Program-made: the position numbers and the translations under genes
DNA from: Streptomyces sp. SCL15-4
GTDB taxonomy: Bacteria > Actinomycetota > Actinomycetes > Streptomycetales > Streptomycetaceae
Length of the DNA stretch: 64,000 nt
Assembly (NCBI RefSeq): GCF_033366695.1
Contig: NZ_JAOBTQ010000001.1
Coordinates: 4,712,001 to 4,776,000 of the forward strand
Direction: 5' to 3'
Notes under the pieces: model-generated
Told to the model about the DNA's origin: nothing
The model's input: the letters and a program-made list of their open reading frames with translations, nothing else
Databases searched by the model: none
Part shown: one piece after another, positions 15,781-24,031 of the stretch
How positions within the stretch are numbered: position 1 is the first letter of the stretch
How the letters are laid out: every line of letters starts with the position of its first letter

Positions 15781-18174
15781 CTAGTCCGCAAAACGCCGGC
15801 CGACCCACCTCCACAGGTACTCCAGCATCCCGCCGGCCACCGCCGCCACGCCGACCGCGGCCCACGGCATCGTCACGCCGACCAGTTTCAGCGCGAAGAA
15901 GTCCTGGAGCGCGGGGACGGCGAGGACCAGCAGGAAGGCCGCGCTCATCGCCGCCACCAGGGCCGCCCGCCACCAGGTGTAGGGGCGGGCGATGATCGCC
16001 AGGACCCATATGGAGATCAGGAACAGGGTCAGGGTGGCCGCGCTGGTCTCCGCGTCCAGCGCGCCGGCGCCGGAGTAGTGGTGCCGGGCGAGCAGGTACG
16101 TCAGGAAGGTCGCCGCTCCCGCCAGCACCCCGCCGGGAACGGCGTACCGCATCACGCGGCGCACGAAGTGCGGTCTGGCCCGTTCCGTGTTGGGGGCGAG
16201 GGCCAGGAAGAAGGCCGGGACGCCGATGGTGAGCGTGGACAGCAGGGTCAGATGGCGGGGCAGGAAGGGATACTCCACCCGCGCGCACACCACCAGCACC
16301 GCCAGCAGCACCGAGTAGACGGTCTTCACCAGGAACAGCGTCGCCACCCGCGTGATGTTGCCGATCACCCGGCGGCCCTCGGCGACCACCGACGGCAGGC
16401 TCGCGAAGCTGTTGTCCAGCAGCACGATCTGCGCCACCGCCCGGGTGGCCTCGGAACCGGAGCCCATGGCGACCCCGATGTCCGCGCTCTTCAGGGCCAG
16501 CACGTCGTTCACGCCGTCCCCGGTCATCGCGACCGTACGGCCGCGGGACTGCAGCGCGTCCACCATGTCCCGCTTCTGCCGCGGGGTGACCCGTCCGAAG
16601 ACGGTGCCCGAGTCCAGGGCCTCGGCCATCGCGGGCAGGTCGGCGGGCAGCCGCCGCGCGTCCACGGCCGTGCCCTCCAGGCCGAGCTTCGCGGCGACCG
16701 CGCCGACCGACACCGCGTTGTCCCCGGAGAGGACCTTGGCGCGCACGTCCTGCTCGGCGAAGTAGCGCAGGGTGGCGGAGGCGTCCGGCCGCAGCCGCTG
16801 TTCGAGGACGACCAGGGCGGTGGGCCGGGCGCCCCGGGCCGGCTCGGGGTCGTCCAGGTCCCGGCGCGCGCGGGTCAGCAGGAGCACCCGCAGTCCCTGT
16901 TCGTTGAGCCGCTCGCTCTCGGCCAGGGCAGGGTCGCCGGGGGCGAGGAGCACGTCCGGGGCGCCCAGCAGCCAGGTGCTGGTCTCGCCGTCGCCCTCGC
17001 TGAACGCGGCCCCGCTGTACTTGCGGGCGGAGGAGAACGGCAGCGACTCCACGCAGCGCCACTCCTCGCTGTCCGGGCAGGCGTCGATGATCGCCCGGAG
17101 GGAGGCGTTGGGACGCGGGTCGGACTCGCCGAGCGCGCCGAGCACCTTGCGTATGTACGTCCCGTCCGCCCCGTTCAGCGGCCGCAGCTCGGTGACGTCC
17201 ATGCCGCCCTCGGTGAGGGTGCCGGTCTTGTCCAGGCAGACGGTGTCCACGCGGGCCAGGCCCTCGATGGCCGGCAGCTCCTGCACCAGGCACTGCCTGC
17301 GGCCCAGCCGGATCACGCCGATGGCGAAGGCCACGGAGGTGAGCAGCACCAGCCCCTCGGGGACCATCGGCACGATTCCGCCGACCGTGCGGGCCACGGC
17401 GTCCTTGAGGTCGTCGTTCTTGACGACGAGCTGGGTGACGACCAGTCCGGCGGCCGCCGGGACCATCATCCAGGTGACGTACTTGAGGATGGTGGAGATG
17501 CCGGAGCGCAGCTCGGAGTGGACGAGCGTGAAGCGGGATGCCTCCTCGGCGAGCTGGGCGGCGTAGGCCTCGCGGCCCACCTTGACCGCCTGGAAGGCGC
17601 CGCCGCCCGCGACCACGAAGCTGCCGGACATGACCTGGTCGCCGGGGCGCTTGACGACGGGGTCGGCCTCGCCGGTGAGCAGCGACTCGTCGATCTCCAG
17701 GCCGTCGGCCTCGGCGCACACGCCGTCGACCACGATTCTGTCGCCGGGGCCGATCTCGATGAGGTCGTCCAGGACGATCTCGTGCGTGGCCACCTCGGTC
17801 GCCACGCCGTCCCGCCGTACCGTCGGCCGGGCCTCCCCGATCACCGCGAGCGAGTCCAGGGTCTGCTTGGCCCGCCACTCCTGGACGATCCCGATGGCGG
17901 TGTTGGCGAGGATCACGAAGCCGAAGAGGCTGTCCTGGACCGGCGCGACGAACAGCATGATCAGCCAGAGCACGCCGATGATCGCGTTGAACCGGGTGAG
18001 GACGTTCGCCCGGACGATCTGCCCGAGCGAGCGGCTGCTGCGCACCGGCACGTCGTTGACCTGGCCGCGCGCGACGCGTTCCGCCACCTCGGCGGGGCCG
18101 AGCCCGGCCGGACGGGTCGGCGACGGCACCGGACGCACCGGATCGAGTTCCGCGCCCGCGCGTATGTGGCTCAT
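15781..18174 (-). CDS. Cation-transporting P-type ATPase, CtpE-like
   Basis: 797 residues from ATG 18174 (an in-frame GTG at 18204 would add ten). Visible P-type motifs: LLTGEADP (actuator TGE), MVPEGLVLLTS (PEGL in the ion-binding helix), CLDKTGTLTEGG (phosphorylated Asp) and GDGVNDVLALKSADIGVAMG (hinge). Eight or more hydrophobic helices can be read. Length and the VPEGLVLLTSVAFA helix match mycobacterial CtpE (also 797 residues as I recall), reported as a calcium transporter, so Ca2+ uptake is plausible. No heavy-metal-binding N-terminal domain or CPC motif is present, which argues against copper or zinc export. Confidence 0.88.
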   Translation of the reverse strand: MSHIRAGAELDPVRPVPSPTRPAGLGPAEVAERVARGQVNDVPVRSSRSLGQIVRANVLTRFNAIIGVLWLIMLFVAPVQDSLFGFVILANTAIGIVQEWRAKQTLDSLAVIGEARPTVRRDGVATEVATHEIVLDDLIEIGPGDRIVVDGVCAEADGLEIDESLLTGEADPVVKRPGDQVMSGSFVVAGGGAFQAVKVGREAYAAQLAEEASRFTLVHSELRSGISTILKYVTWMMVPAAAGLVVTQLVVKNDDLKDAVARTVGGIVPMVPEGLVLLTSVAFAIGVIRLGRRQCLVQELPAIEGLARVDTVCLDKTGTLTEGGMDVTELRPLNGADGTYIRKVLGALGESDPRPNASLRAIIDACPDSEEWRCVESLPFSSARKYSGAAFSEGDGETSTWLLGAPDVLLAPGDPALAESERLNEQGLRVLLLTRARRDLDDPEPARGARPTALVVLEQRLRPDASATLRYFAEQDVRAKVLSGDNAVSVGAVAAKLGLEGTAVDARRLPADLPAMAEALDSGTVFGRVTPRQKRDMVDALQSRGRTVAMTGDGVNDVLALKSADIGVAMGSGSEATRAVAQIVLLDNSFASLPSVVAEGRRVIGNITRVATLFLVKTVYSVLLAVLVVCARVEYPFLPRHLTLLSTLTIGVPAFFLALAPNTERARPHFVRRVMRYAVPGGVLAGAATFLTYLLARHHYSGAGALDAETSAATLTLFLISIWVLAIIARPYTWWRAALVAAMSAAFLLVLAVPALQDFFALKLVGVTMPWAAVGVAAVAGGMLEYLWRWVGRRFAD

Positions 18175-18311
18175 GCATCCGACGGTACGTGCGGACTCGT
18201 CCACCCGCCCACCGGCGCACTCTCACCGGGGCCGCCGGCGGGCCCGCTGCCCCGGCACCGACGGCGATTTCCGGCCGCCTCGGCCCCGGCCCTGGGGGCC
18301 GTCCGCAGGCC

Positions 18312-18578
18312 CTAGGCCGCGCCGGCCGCGTCCCGTGCGGCGGACCGCTTGATCGCCGCGTCCCGCTTGCGGACGTACCAGACGCCGATCAGGCCGAGGC
18401 CGCCTCCGGCCAGGCAGGTCCACAGCCACCAGGTGTGGCCGTGGTCGTCGAACCAGCCGTAGAACGGCAGCTGGACCAGGAAGAGGACGAACCACACGAT
18501 GGTGCCGCCGGTGATGGTGGCGACCACGGGCCCCTCCAGGGGCTCCGGCGCCTCGTGCTTCGGGGTCCACTTAGCCAT
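18312..18578 (-). CDS. DUF2530-family small membrane protein
   Basis: 88 residues from ATG 18578; a GTG two codons earlier (18584) is possible. It begins MAKWTPKHEAPEPLEGP, followed by two hydrophobic helices (about residues 20-42 and 50-68) separated by GWFDDHGHTWW, and ends in a basic, Ala-rich tail. This is the DUF2530 pattern, commonly next to the NCS2 purine permease in streptomycetes, as here (divergent). Function unknown. Confidence 0.8.
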   Translation of the reverse strand: MAKWTPKHEAPEPLEGPVVATITGGTIVWFVLFLVQLPFYGWFDDHGHTWWLWTCLAGGGLGLIGVWYVRKRDAAIKRSAARDAAGAA

Positions 18579-18631
18579 GCGCACAGCTTATGCGCCGCCG
18601 TGGTCTACGCGCGGAGATAGCGATCTATGAC

Positions 18632-18683
18632 TCATACGTTCATACTGAAGCCGTTTGTCTTTGACCGCTTCCGCTCGTATGAA
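18632..18683 (+). promoter_or_regulatory. Promoter of the NCS2 permease with TCATAC/GTATGA half-sites
   Basis: TTGTCT (18655-18660), a 17-base spacer and TATGAA (18678-18683) form a plausible HrdB promoter, 46 bases before the ATG. Two direct TCATAC hexamers (18632-18637 and 18640-18645) lie just upstream and one inverted GTATGA (18677-18682) overlaps the -10 box. This could be a repressor operator; no regulator is known. Confidence 0.4.
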
Positions 18684-18728
18684 ACTCCAACGGGGCTCGG
18701 GGGAACCCCGCTGGTGATGAGGTCCCGC

Positions 18729-20180
18729 ATGTCCACCTCGGCACCTGCCAAGGTCCCCACCCCCGAGAGGCCGGGCGGCACTCCCGCCTTCGGCTTCCTC
18801 GACCGCTACTTCAAGATCTCCGAGCGCGGCAGCTCCGTCGCCCGCGAGGTCCGGGGCGGTCTCGCCACCTTCTTCGCGATGGCGTACATCATCGTGCTGA
18901 ACCCGATCATCCTCGGCAGCGCGAAGGACATGTACGGGCACCACCTGGACAACGCCCAGCTGGTGACGGCGACGACGCTGTCGGCCGCGTTCAGCACGCT
19001 GCTGATGGGCGTCATCGGCAACGTGCCGATCGCGCTCGCCGCCGGCCTCGGCGTGAACTCGGTCGTCGCGCTCCAGCTCGCGCCGCGCATGTCCTGGCCG
19101 GACGCCATGGGCATGGTCGTCCTGGCCGGTTTCGTGGTCATGCTGCTGGTCGCCACGGGTCTGCGCGAGCGCGTGATGAACGCCGTGCCGTTCGGCCTGC
19201 GCAAGGCGATCTCCATCGGTATCGGCCTGTTCATCATGCTGATCGGCCTGGTGGACTCCGGTTTCGTCACCCGGATGCCGGACGCCGCCCAGACCACCGT
19301 CCCGCTCCAGCTGGGCGTCGGCGGTCACCTCACCGGCTGGCCGGTGCTGGTCTTCGTGCTGGGCGCGCTGCTCACCTTCGCGCTGATCGTCCGCAAGGTC
19401 CCGGGCGCGATCCTGCTCTCCATCGTCGGCATGACCGTGGTGGCGATGATCATCAACGCGGTGGCCACCATCCCCTCCTGGGGCCTGACGGTCCCGAAGT
19501 GGCCCGGCAACCCGGTCTCCACCCCCGACCTCGGGCTGATCGGCCAGGTCAGCCTGTTCGGCGGCTTCCACAAGGTCGGCATCCTGACCGGCATCCTGTT
19601 CGTCTTCACGGTCCTGCTGTCGTGCTTCTTCGACGCGATGGGCACGATCATGGGCATCAGCGACGAGGCCAAGCTGACCGACGCCCAGGGCTACATGCCG
19701 GGCATCAACAAGGTCCTCTTCGTGGACGGCGTCGCGGTCGCGGCGGGCGGCGCCAGCTCCGCGTCGGCCACCACCGCCTTCGTGGAGTCCACGGCGGGCG
19801 TCGGCGAGGGCGCCCGCACCGGCCTGGCGAACGTCGTCACGGGCGGCCTCTTCGCCGTCGCGCTCTTCCTCACGCCGATCGCCACGATGGTCCCGTCCCA
19901 GGCGGCCACCCCGGCGCTGCTCGCGGTGGGCTTCCTGATCCTGTCCAACTCCATCAAGGAGATCGACTGGGCGGATTACACCATCTCCATGCCGGCGTTC
20001 GTGACGATGCTGATGATGCCGTTCACCTACTCGATCACCAACGGCATCGGCATGGGCTTCATCACCTTCACGGTGCTGCGCCTGGTGGCCGGGCGGGCCC
20101 GGGAGATCCCGGTGGCGATGTACATCGTCTCGGCCGTCTTCGCCTTCTACTACCTGATGCCGGCCCTGGGCCTCACGTGA
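18729..20180 (+). CDS. NCS2-family purine (adenine/guanine/hypoxanthine) permease
   Basis: 483 residues; ATG 18729 has GATGAGG at a spacing of 5-6. It is an AzgA-type NCS2 transporter: the signature LATFFAMAYIIVLNPIIL opens the membrane domain, SFFDAMGTIMGISDEAKL-like text (CFFDAMGTIMG) marks the substrate region in helix 8, and ASSASATTAFVESTAGVGEG in the helix 9-10 hairpin is diagnostic for the AzgA branch. About 12-14 transmembrane helices fit. It imports purine bases with protons. A strong terminator follows, so it is monocistronic. Confidence 0.92.
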   Translation: MSTSAPAKVPTPERPGGTPAFGFLDRYFKISERGSSVAREVRGGLATFFAMAYIIVLNPIILGSAKDMYGHHLDNAQLVTATTLSAAFSTLLMGVIGNVPIALAAGLGVNSVVALQLAPRMSWPDAMGMVVLAGFVVMLLVATGLRERVMNAVPFGLRKAISIGIGLFIMLIGLVDSGFVTRMPDAAQTTVPLQLGVGGHLTGWPVLVFVLGALLTFALIVRKVPGAILLSIVGMTVVAMIINAVATIPSWGLTVPKWPGNPVSTPDLGLIGQVSLFGGFHKVGILTGILFVFTVLLSCFFDAMGTIMGISDEAKLTDAQGYMPGINKVLFVDGVAVAAGGASSASATTAFVESTAGVGEGARTGLANVVTGGLFAVALFLTPIATMVPSQAATPALLAVGFLILSNSIKEIDWADYTISMPAFVTMLMMPFTYSITNGIGMGFITFTVLRLVAGRAREIPVAMYIVSAVFAFYYLMPALGLT

Positions 20181-20200
20181 CCCCGTAGAAAATCACCTCG

Positions 20201-20245
20201 AATGAGCGTCCGGACGGCATCGTCCCGGGCGCTCATTTCTTTTTC
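20201..20245 (+). terminator. Rho-independent terminator of the purine permease gene
   Basis: Arms AATGAGCG (20201-20208) and CGCTCATT (20230-20237) enclose a GC-rich stem interior, and a T-rich run (TTTCTTTTTC) follows. This is one of the few terminators in the window with a clear T tract. Confidence 0.85.
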
Positions 20246-20339
20246 ACCGCATGCCGCCGGAGCCTTTTCATCTCACCCGTACGGATGAGTGGAGGATTCA
20301 GTGGCGGGGGTCACGGGCAGTACGGCCCGCTCCGGTGGT

Positions 20340-20369
20340 CTTTAGTCAGAGTAATGAGTTACGCTAAAG
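20340..20369. promoter_or_regulatory. Nested palindrome immediately before the MarR gene, probable autoregulatory operator
   Basis: CTTTAG (20340-20345) and CTAAAG (20364-20369) are perfect complements 30 bases apart end to end, and GTAATGAGTTAC (20351-20362) is an inner palindrome with GTAA/TTAC arms. The site is AT-rich in a GC-rich setting and ends three bases before the MarR start codon. That position would let the repressor block transcription or a near-leaderless start. Confidence 0.6.
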
Positions 20370-20372
20370 AAC

Positions 20373-20810
20373 ATGCCGGACCTTACCCATGGCGGCGACG
20401 CTGCCGCTGTGAACGCCCTCCGTTCCGCCGTGATGCGGCTGTCCCGTCGGCTCAAGCACCAGCGGGTCGACGAGTCGCTGAGCCCCACCGAGATGTCGGT
20501 GCTCGGCACCCTCGCCCGCTGCGGCTCCGCCACCCCGGGTGAACTGGCCCGCAAGGAGCACGTCCAGCCGCCGTCGATGACCCGCATCGTCGCGCTGCTC
20601 GAGGCCAAGGGGCTGGTCCGGCTGGAGCCGCACCCCGAGGACCGGCGTCAGAAGGTCGTCACCCAGACCGAGCAGGCGGAGGCGATGCTCGAAGAGAGCC
20701 GCCGCAAGCGCAACGCCTTCCTGGCCGGTCTCGCCGAGGGTCTGGACGAGGACGAGTGGGCCGCCCTGCGCGCCGCCGCCCCCGTGCTGGAGAAACTCGC
20801 ACATCTGTAA
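20373..20810 (+). CDS. MarR-family transcriptional regulator
   Basis: 145 residues. The winged helix-turn-helix is clear: LSPTEMSVLGTLARCGSATP, PGELARKEHVQPPSMTRIV (recognition helix) and the wing RLEPHPEDRRQKVV with the conserved DxR. N- and C-terminal helices for dimerisation flank it. MarR proteins usually repress a neighbouring efflux gene until a ligand binds. It is followed 44 bp later by an MFS transporter in the same direction and preceded by a tight palindrome, so a self-repressing marR-mfs operon is the natural reading. Confidence 0.92.
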   Translation: MPDLTHGGDAAAVNALRSAVMRLSRRLKHQRVDESLSPTEMSVLGTLARCGSATPGELARKEHVQPPSMTRIVALLEAKGLVRLEPHPEDRRQKVVTQTEQAEAMLEESRRKRNAFLAGLAEGLDEDEWAALRAAAPVLEKLAHL

Positions 20811-20854
20811 GCGCCCATGGGCGAACGCACCGGAGAAGGAGGAGGCGAATCCTT

Positions 20855-22204
20855 TTGAGTACGGGATCCGGAACACCTTCCGCCCCCGCACCGACCCCTA
20901 CCACCACCGTGCCCGACGCGCGTAAATCCTCGATGTTCAGCTCGCTGAGGATCCGGAACTACCGCCTCTTCTTCGCCGGCCAGGTCGTGTCCAACACGGG
21001 CACGTGGATGCAGCGCATCGCCCAGGACTGGCTGGTCCTCAGCCTCACCGGCTCCTCGGCCGCCGTCGGCATCACCACGGCCCTGCAGTTCCTGCCGATG
21101 CTGCTGTTCGGCCTGTACGGCGGTGTCCTCGTGGACCGCCTGCCCAAGCGGCCCACCCTGCTGGTCACCCAGTCCGCGATGGCCGTCACCGGGCTCGCGC
21201 TCGCCGCGCTCACCCTGTCCGGACAGGTCCGGGTCTGGCACGTCTACGTCGCCGCCTTCGCCGTCGGCCTCGCCACGGTGCTGGACAACCCGGCCCGCCA
21301 GTCCTTCGTCTCGGAGATGGTCGGACCGGACCAGTTGCAGAACGCGGTCAGCCTGAACTCGGCGAACTTCCAGTCCGCCCGGCTCGTCGGCCCCGCCGTG
21401 GCCGGTCTGATGATCACCGGCGTGGGCACCGGCTGGGCGTTCCTCGCCAACGGCCTGTCCTTCGCCGCGCCGATCACCGGTCTGCTGCTGATGCGCGCCC
21501 GCGAACTGCACGTGGTCGAGCGCACGCCGCGCGGCAAGGGCCAGCTGCGCGAGGGCCTGAGTTATGTGGCCAAGCGGCCGGAACTGATCTGGCCCATCGT
21601 CCTGGTCGGCTTCATCGGCACCTTCGGCTTCAACTTCCCGGTATGGCTGACCGCCTACGCGGACGACGTCTTCCACGCCGGGGCCGGTGCCTACAGCCTC
21701 TTCAACACCCTGATGGCCGTCGGCTCCCTGGTCGGCGCCCTGCTGGCCGCCCGGCGCGGCACGGCCCGGCTGCGCGTGCTGATCGCCGCCGCGCTGGCCT
21801 TCGGCACGCTGGAGATCGTCGCCGCGGTCGCGCCGTCGTACTGGCTGTTCGCACTGCTCATGGTGCCGATCGGCGTGTTCGGCCTGACGGTGAACGTCAC
21901 CGCGAACACGGCCGTGCAGATGGCCACCGACCCGGCCATGCGCGGCCGGGTGATGGCCCTGTTCATGATGGTGTTCATGGGCGGTACGCCGCTGGGCGCG
22001 CCGGTGGTCGGCTGGATCACCGACACCTACGGCCCGCGGGCCGGCTTCGTGGCCGGCGGCGTGGTGTCGGCCGTCGCGGCCGGCGCGATCGGTCTGGTCC
22101 TGGCCCGCATCGGCGGCCTGCGGCTGGCGGTGGGCTGGCACCACGGCCACCCGAGCGTCCGCTTCGTCCCGCGCGAGCGGGAACAACTGGCGACAGCCGC
22201 GTAG
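20855..22204 (+). CDS. MFS efflux transporter, TTG start
   Basis: 449 residues from TTG 20855, placed 9-10 bases after a very strong AAGGAGGAGG; an internal ATG at 20933 would remove 26 polar residues. Begins SSLRIRNYRLFFAGQVVSNTGTWMQ, the signature of the MFS_3/enterobactin-exporter-like (EntS) group. Motif A is GLYGGVLVDRLPKRPTLL and DNPARQSFVSEMVG is also typical. Twelve helices fit. Substrate unknown; regulation by the upstream MarR gene is likely. The last codons (LATAA) fall inside the first unit of the tandem repeat array that follows. Confidence 0.9.
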   Translation: MSTGSGTPSAPAPTPTTTVPDARKSSMFSSLRIRNYRLFFAGQVVSNTGTWMQRIAQDWLVLSLTGSSAAVGITTALQFLPMLLFGLYGGVLVDRLPKRPTLLVTQSAMAVTGLALAALTLSGQVRVWHVYVAAFAVGLATVLDNPARQSFVSEMVGPDQLQNAVSLNSANFQSARLVGPAVAGLMITGVGTGWAFLANGLSFAAPITGLLLMRARELHVVERTPRGKGQLREGLSYVAKRPELIWPIVLVGFIGTFGFNFPVWLTAYADDVFHAGAGAYSLFNTLMAVGSLVGALLAARRGTARLRVLIAAALAFGTLEIVAAVAPSYWLFALLMVPIGVFGLTVNVTANTAVQMATDPAMRGRVMALFMMVFMGGTPLGAPVVGWITDTYGPRAGFVAGGVVSAVAAGAIGLVLARIGGLRLAVGWHHGHPSVRFVPREREQLATAA

Positions 22205-22531
22205 CACCACCGGCGGTCCGGCGGAACTGGCGACGGCGGCGTGCTTCCACCGGCCTGGTGGGACTGGCGACGGCCGCGTAGTTCCACCGGCCTGGTGGAG
22301 CCGGCGTCAGCCGCGTGATCCCATCGGCGGTCCGGTGGAGCCGGCGGCGACCGCGTGCTTCCGCCGGTTCGGTGGAATCGGCGAGGGCCGCGTAGTTCCA
22401 CCGGCCTGGTGGAGCCGGCGACGGCCGCGTGATCCCACCGGCGGTCCGTTGGAACCAGCGACGGTCGCGTGCTTCCGCCGGCTCGGTGGAATCGGCGACG
22501 GCCGCATGGTTCCGCCGGCCGGTGCGGCTTC
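22189..22531. repeat. Nine-unit tandem array with a 114-bp higher-order period
   Basis: Units start at 22189, 22229, 22266, 22303, 22343, 22380, 22417, 22457 and 22494. Their lengths run 40-37-37, 40-37-37, 40-37-about 38, so the true repeat is a 114 bp block of three subunits. Each subunit begins GGCGACGGCCGCGT (with variants) and contains a small inverted repeat such as CCACCGGCCTGGTGG. Subunits at the same position in different blocks are more alike than neighbours (for example GTAGTTCCACCGGCCTGG in units 3 and 6). The array fills the gap between convergent genes and overlaps the MFS stop codon. Confidence 0.85.
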
Positions 22532-22540
22532 CGGAGGGTG

Positions 22541-23062
22541 CTAGTCGACCCTTCGGGCCAGCACCTGGCCGGGCCAGGCGTCGGGGCCGTGGGTGTAGGG
22601 GTGTGTCGGAGTGAAGCCGTTGGCCTCGTAGTAGGCGACGAGCTTGCGGTCGTCACCGGCGTAGCAGTCCACCCGCAGCAGGCCCACCCCCGCCCGCCGG
22701 GTCACCTCGGCGGCGTGTGCGAGCAGCGCGCTGCCCGCGCCCCGGCCCTTGAAGCGGCGGTCGGAGGCCAGCCAGTGGATGTACCGCTCGGGCTCGCCGG
22801 GCGCCGGCAGATGCGACAGGTAGGCGCCGGGCCCGTCGGTGAGGGTGAGGGTGGCCGCCGGTATCCCGTCGATCTCGGCGATGTACGTGGTGCCCTGGGC
22901 CATGGCCCGCTCCACGGCCTCGACCGTCCTGGTCCCCGACAGCGGCTCGGTGCCCCACTGGCGGGTGCGGCCCTGTGAGACCAGCCACTCCACGCTGCTG
23001 TCGAGCATGCGGAGTATCGCGGGCAGATCGCCGGGGCCGCCTTCTCGGATGGTGATCGTCAT
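22541..23062 (-). CDS. GNAT-family N-acetyltransferase
   Basis: 173 residues from ATG 23062. The GNAT fold shows in the acetyl-CoA-binding motif A region (WLASDRRFKGRGAGSALLAH, with RGAGSALL as the pyrophosphate loop) and in GLLRVDCYAGDDRKLVAYYE followed by ANGFTPT, the usual end of the domain. The acceptor substrate is unknown. The gene diverges from the RNA cyclic phosphodiesterase gene with 40 bp between starts and ends next to the tandem repeat array. Confidence 0.9.
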   Translation of the reverse strand: MTITIREGGPGDLPAILRMLDSSVEWLVSQGRTRQWGTEPLSGTRTVEAVERAMAQGTTYIAEIDGIPAATLTLTDGPGAYLSHLPAPGEPERYIHWLASDRRFKGRGAGSALLAHAAEVTRRAGVGLLRVDCYAGDDRKLVAYYEANGFTPTHPYTHGPDAWPGQVLARRVD

Positions 23063-23102
23063 CGGCCCATCATGCCCGCCGGGGTCTGGGATCGTGAGTG
23101 CC

Positions 23103-23675
23103 ATGAGACTCTTCGCCGCCGTACTGCTCCCGGAGGACATCGCGGACGAACTGGCCGTCGAAGTGGCCCGGTTGCGGCGGCTGCCGGGCGCCGGGCGGCT
23201 GCGCTGGACGGGCCGTCCCGGCTGGCACTTCACGCTCGCCTTCTACGGCGAGGTCGCCGACGACGTCGTACCCGCCCTGTCGGCCCGGCTGGCCGGCGCG
23301 GCCCGGCGGGCGGCGCCCTTCACCCTCTCCCTCGCGGGCGGCGGCCAGTTCGGGCAGGGCCGCACGCTGTGGGCGGGCGCCCGGGGGGAGGTGGAGGAAC
23401 TGCGGCTGCTGGCCGGCCGGGCGGAGGCGGCGGCGCGCAAGGCGGGGCTGCCGGGCGGGGAGCAGCGGCGGTACAAGGCCCACCTCACACTGGCCCGCAG
23501 CCGGCACGCGCTGGACGTACGGCCGTACGTCGACGCGCTCGCGGAGTTCGCCGGCGCGAGCTGGACCGCGGCGGACCTGGCGCTGATGCGCAGCAGGCTG
23601 CCGGCGTCCGGGGTGCCGGGGGAGCAGCCTCGGTACGAGGTGGTCGGGCGCTGGGCGCTGGGCGGCGGCGGTTAG
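23103..23675 (+). CDS. thpR: RNA 2',3'-cyclic phosphodiesterase (2'-5' RNA ligase family)
   Basis: 190 residues. Two HxTL motifs of the 2H phosphoesterase family are present: HFTLAF (His42) and HLTLAR (His127), at the expected spacing. The N-terminus MRLFAAVLLPEDIADEL is typical of ThpR (formerly LigT). These enzymes open 2',3'-cyclic phosphates on RNA; the physiological role in bacteria is unclear. The gene is 10 bp upstream of a very short membrane-peptide ORF. Confidence 0.92.
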   Translation: MRLFAAVLLPEDIADELAVEVARLRRLPGAGRLRWTGRPGWHFTLAFYGEVADDVVPALSARLAGAARRAAPFTLSLAGGGQFGQGRTLWAGARGEVEELRLLAGRAEAAARKAGLPGGEQRRYKAHLTLARSRHALDVRPYVDALAEFAGASWTAADLALMRSRLPASGVPGEQPRYEVVGRWALGGGG

Positions 23676-23685
23676 TCTCGAATAC

Positions 23686-23772
23686 GTGGACCCGAAAACC
23701 CGGAACCGGATCATGGCCGGTGCGCTTGTGTTGATGTTCGTGGTGGTGGCTGTGGCGTCGGCCGTGCGGTAG
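23686..23772 (+). CDS. 28-residue single-helix hydrophobic peptide
   Basis: GTG 23686 to TAG 23770-23772. The peptide starts with a charged VDPKTRNR, continues into a hydrophobic stretch (IMAGALVLMFVVVAVASAV) and ends in Arg. The sequence looks like a deliberate single-pass membrane peptide: charged N-cap, Val/Leu/Met core, no GC-driven Pro/Arg runs. I recall near-identical short ORFs in other Streptomyces genomes at this place. It lies 10 bp after thpR and could be cotranscribed with it. No function known. Confidence 0.6.
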   Translation: MDPKTRNRIMAGALVLMFVVVAVASAVR

Positions 23773-24031
23773 GCGCGCGCCCTTCCGGGGTGCCTTCGCG
23801 GGGCGCGGGGGAGCTGTGGGGATCGCGGGCCGTTGGTCGGCTGCGCCGGTCGTGGCCGGTCGCGCGGTCGCCCGCGCTCCTTCCGGGACGCTTTTGCCGG
23901 GCGCGGGCGGGAGGAGCGGCGGGGAACCGCGGACCGTTTCCCGGCCGCCCGGCCGGGTGAGGCCGGTCGTCGGCCGGATGCGGCCGGTCGCACGGTTCCC
24001 CGTGTGCCTTCGGGGCCGCCCCTTCCGGGCT
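23773..24031. other. Intergenic stretch without a gene
   Basis: 259 bases, extremely G+C-rich with scattered CCGGTCG- and CGCGGG-type short repeats. Reading frames through it give only Arg/Pro/Gly-rich text. It separates the short membrane-peptide ORF from the end of the convergent aldo/keto reductase gene. No clear hairpin with a T run was seen. Confidence 0.5.

Noticed and set aside
18590..18728. Purine riboswitch before the NCS2 permease
   Set aside because: The leader is too short and lacks the conserved three-way junction loops of the xpt-type aptamer.
22189..22531. CRISPR array
   Set aside because: Units are contiguous and all similar, with no alternating unique spacers, and no cas genes are near.
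22307..22614. Several short frames with repeated residues inside the tandem array
   Set aside because: They are translations of the 37/40-bp repeat in different frames on both strands. No start signals, and repeats explain the patterns.
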